From Bacilli bacterium (GTDB lineage Bacteria; Bacillota_I; Bacilli_A; ML615J-28; CAG-698): a DNA stretch of 6,818 nt. The position numbers and the translations under genes were made by a program. The notes under the pieces were generated by a model. That model was not told where the DNA came from. It made no database searches and saw nothing but the letters and a program-made list of their open reading frames with translations. Below, one piece after another: positions 6,501-6,818 of this stretch (its first letter is position 1; each line of letters opens with the position of its first letter). The stretch spans positions 1 to 6,818 of the forward strand of contig JAQUUM010000064.1 of assembly GCA_028693885.1 (NCBI GenBank), given 5' to 3'.

Positions 6501-6818
6501 GCTGTAAAACAACATTATAACTTTAGCTATAAAAACTGTCCGCAAGAATTAAGAGAATCGGGATTGTGGACTGCGGCTTTTGCTAAGATGGTAAAGGCTG
6601 AGTATGAATATTATACAAAATATAAGGCATATAGTATTACGTTAAAATCAGGAAATACTACATATTTAGATAATTATGGTCATGTTGTTAAGAGACCTAC
6701 AAGTAATTTGAGTGTGAGTTATACTATTACAGTCGTAAAAGATGGAATAGCAGGAGCTAAGACTTATACAGCGACTATTCCTAGTTCAGTTTCTGCAGCA
6801 GTGACTGGAAGGGCAGAT
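3546..6818 (+). CDS. Multi-Ig-domain lipoprotein N-acetylmuramoyl-L-alanine amidase (3' partial)
   Basis: An open frame of 1091 codons runs off the window end. Residues 1-20 are a lipoprotein signal: MKK, a hydrophobic core, then the lipobox ISGC with Cys20 as the lipidation site, so the protein is anchored outside the membrane. An Ig-like module (about 25-104) is followed by an acidic Pro/Gly linker (105-123). Modules two to nine follow at about 124-203, 207-289, 295-378, 379-459, 460-543, 544-626, 627-719 and 720-814. Most carry the Big_2 signature W-S-S-x-N-x-x-V-A-T-V-x-x-x-G-x-V-T-G. Residues about 870-1015 form an Amidase_2 (PGRP/T7-lysozyme-like) domain. Its zinc ligands are His884 (YITIHCTG), His990 and Cys998, with Lys996 two residues before Cys998 like Lys128 of T7 lysozyme; HYVVDHGKTIY, AWHAG and GIEM are also present. 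It should cleave the MurNAc-L-Ala bond in peptidoglycan. Residues about 1029-1090 begin another beta-rich module. The ATG was chosen for the signal peptide. Activity looks intact; cell-cycle or defence role is unknown. Confidence 0.92.
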   Translation, partial: MKKVILFFVVLLGVFLISGCNEVQPTITVEDKNIEVEMGDFYSLNPQVSGLDAPQLSYESTNLSVFTVDNSGIITPVSPGMAYLNITLLNANIGTLKLAVEVLPEEAEDDITPPGNNGDDEQDVNLIISNGNLNIEVDDLISLELLANGSEFLGEIIWVSSNSSVASVDIDGSLLAKAAGTTVVSAVAANSFTTISVTVRNKTSSIMTPTSLVISGSSFVNISETTILTATPNQGVVTGLIWSSSDASKATVNQYGVVTGLTQGVVIISAALASNQTVVGTFSMYVKETSTSGSPITAINISGTNEVLTGNKIKLTVSYTPSTEPATFTFSSSNTSIATVDQAGWVTGVSGGSVLIKATLVGDSEKDASFSVNVIPLPEGITITGASSVSYGQNIVLQALAYPVGASSAVSWSTSNSSIATVDNSGRVTGIAQGSVTITATSLVNNSIIATHQVTVTDAKSITLNPTHLSLNVGANQTITATVFAASLTDKSVVWSSGNSNVATVDSNGKVTGISAGNTIIIAKLNADNTVQSQANVTVVSAPIPTITMSVTSTSLSVGTNKTITATVSNASNTSVTWSTSNASVATVVGGVITGMAAGTATITATSVANTSVKATCAVTVNAVAPGTLTLSADPSATISVGATGYQVYVNDSAGASVSRLECTFSSSNSSVATVSTYGTISALANGTAVITAVHPTKGSGSITLTIGSGGTTPPPPTSGLTVTADPSATMNIGAAGYQIYVRDSAGVSVSRTECTFTTSNSTVASVSTYGTISSYNAGTAVITATHPTKGKGTVTLTVTDGSSGGGTTPPPTSGAHAAVFTFLEKYKVNTTLSQYVRTYGTTTKTETVLGSVNYYYFGSNTVDTSTFYRWHSTAPGRKYITIHCTGNNSATANARANANFLSTSSGASIHYVVDHGKTIYRVCPENSTAWHAGSTTSGLYSGNSYAIGIEMCQNQGNDLFLTWQRTAKLLPGIISRWSGMAGLSAVKQHYNFSYKNCPQELRESGLWTAAFAKMVKAEYEYYTKYKAYSITLKSGNTTYLDNYGHVVKRPTSNLSVSYTITVVKDGIAGAKTYTATIPSSVSAAVTGRAD
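3915..5423 (+). repeat. Tandem array of six Big_2-type Ig-like modules
   Basis: Codons 124-626 of the amidase gene encode six consecutive modules of about 80-84 residues. Each has the same core: an entry strand (for example ITLNPTHLSLNVG), a strand of type ITATV, the W-S-S/T-S/G-N motif, VATVD-x-x-G-x-VTGI, then a closing strand VTITAT and VTV. The modules are diverged from each other in DNA, so this is an old protein repeat and not a simple DNA repeat. Such arrays make stiff stalks or adhesive surfaces on bacterial envelope proteins. The first of the six (124-203) is the least typical, with SLLAKAAG where the others have VTG. Confidence 0.88.
5430..5987 (+). repeat. Recently duplicated Ig-like module pair with GGTTPPP linkers
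   Basis: Codons 629-720 and 721-814 encode two copies offset by 92 residues (276 bases). By hand count about 56 of 79 aligned residues are identical, far more than between the other modules. Shared blocks are ADPSAT, GYQ, DSAG, SVSR, ECTF, VSTYGTIS, GTAVITA and HPTKG. Both replace the usual WSS with ECTF-S/T-S/T-SN and so carry a Cys (663 and 755). Both end in a flexible linker of the type GGTTPPP(P)TSG, the second leading into the amidase region. This looks like one duplication event that included the linker. Confidence 0.85.

Noticed and set aside
1..6818. Possible Mycoplasma-type genetic code (TGA = Trp) suggested by the low GC content
   Set aside because: All conserved tryptophans in the amidase and M16 genes are TGG, and no gene contains in-frame TGA. 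Code 11 fits.
3546..6818. Higher GC of the amidase gene compared with yfmF/yfmH as a sign of horizontal transfer
   Set aside because: The protein is rich in Thr, Ala, Ser, Val and Gly, whose codons carry more G/C, while the M16 proteins are Lys/Asn/Ile/Glu rich. Third positions remain A/T biased in both, so amino acid content explains the contrast.

Overview
The window is low-GC DNA from what looks like a cell-walled member of the Bacillota, probably an uncultured Bacilli or Erysipelotrichia-like lineage. The evidence is strong A/T codon bias, purine-rich AAGGAG-type Shine-Dalgarno (SD) sites, the Bacillus-type YfmF/YfmH peptidase pair, and a secreted lipoprotein with a peptidoglycan amidase domain. 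Tryptophan is always TGG and no gene needs TGA to be read through, so the standard bacterial code (11) fits and the Mycoplasma code does not. The genus cannot be named from the sequence alone. All genes lie on the + strand.

Positions 1-819 hold the end of a nucleoside salvage cluster. It contains the last 34 codons of deoC (deoxyribose-phosphate aldolase) and, two bases later, a complete deoD (purine nucleoside phosphorylase). DeoD releases the base and (deoxy)ribose-1-phosphate; after isomerisation to deoxyribose-5-phosphate, DeoC cleaves it to glyceraldehyde-3-phosphate and acetaldehyde. A hairpin with a U-tract overlaps the deoD stop codon and probably ends or weakens this transcript.

Positions 858-3403 hold two M16-family (pitrilysin-like) genes that overlap by one base. 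The first, yfmF-like, lacks the zinc motif; the second, yfmH-like, carries HFLEH. This is the usual inactive/active M16 pairing. The Bacillus homologues are linked to 5-aminopentanol modification of elongation factor P, but their exact role is not settled.

Positions 3404-3545 are a 142-base gap. It has an extended -10 promoter without a good -35, then a strong SD placed 33 bases before the next start codon. Between SD and start lies a perfect 11-bp inverted repeat with a 3-base loop. If it folds, the gap shrinks to about 8 unpaired bases, so the ribosome binding site may depend on the hairpin.

Positions 3546-6818 hold one very large gene that runs off the window (at least 1091 codons). It encodes a lipoprotein signal peptide, nine Ig-like modules (mostly Big_2-like) forming a stalk, Pro/Gly/Thr linkers, an Amidase_2-type zinc amidase, and the start of another Ig-like module. 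The likely product is a membrane-anchored cell-wall hydrolase held away from the membrane. The two Ig modules next to the amidase form a distinct, recently duplicated pair.
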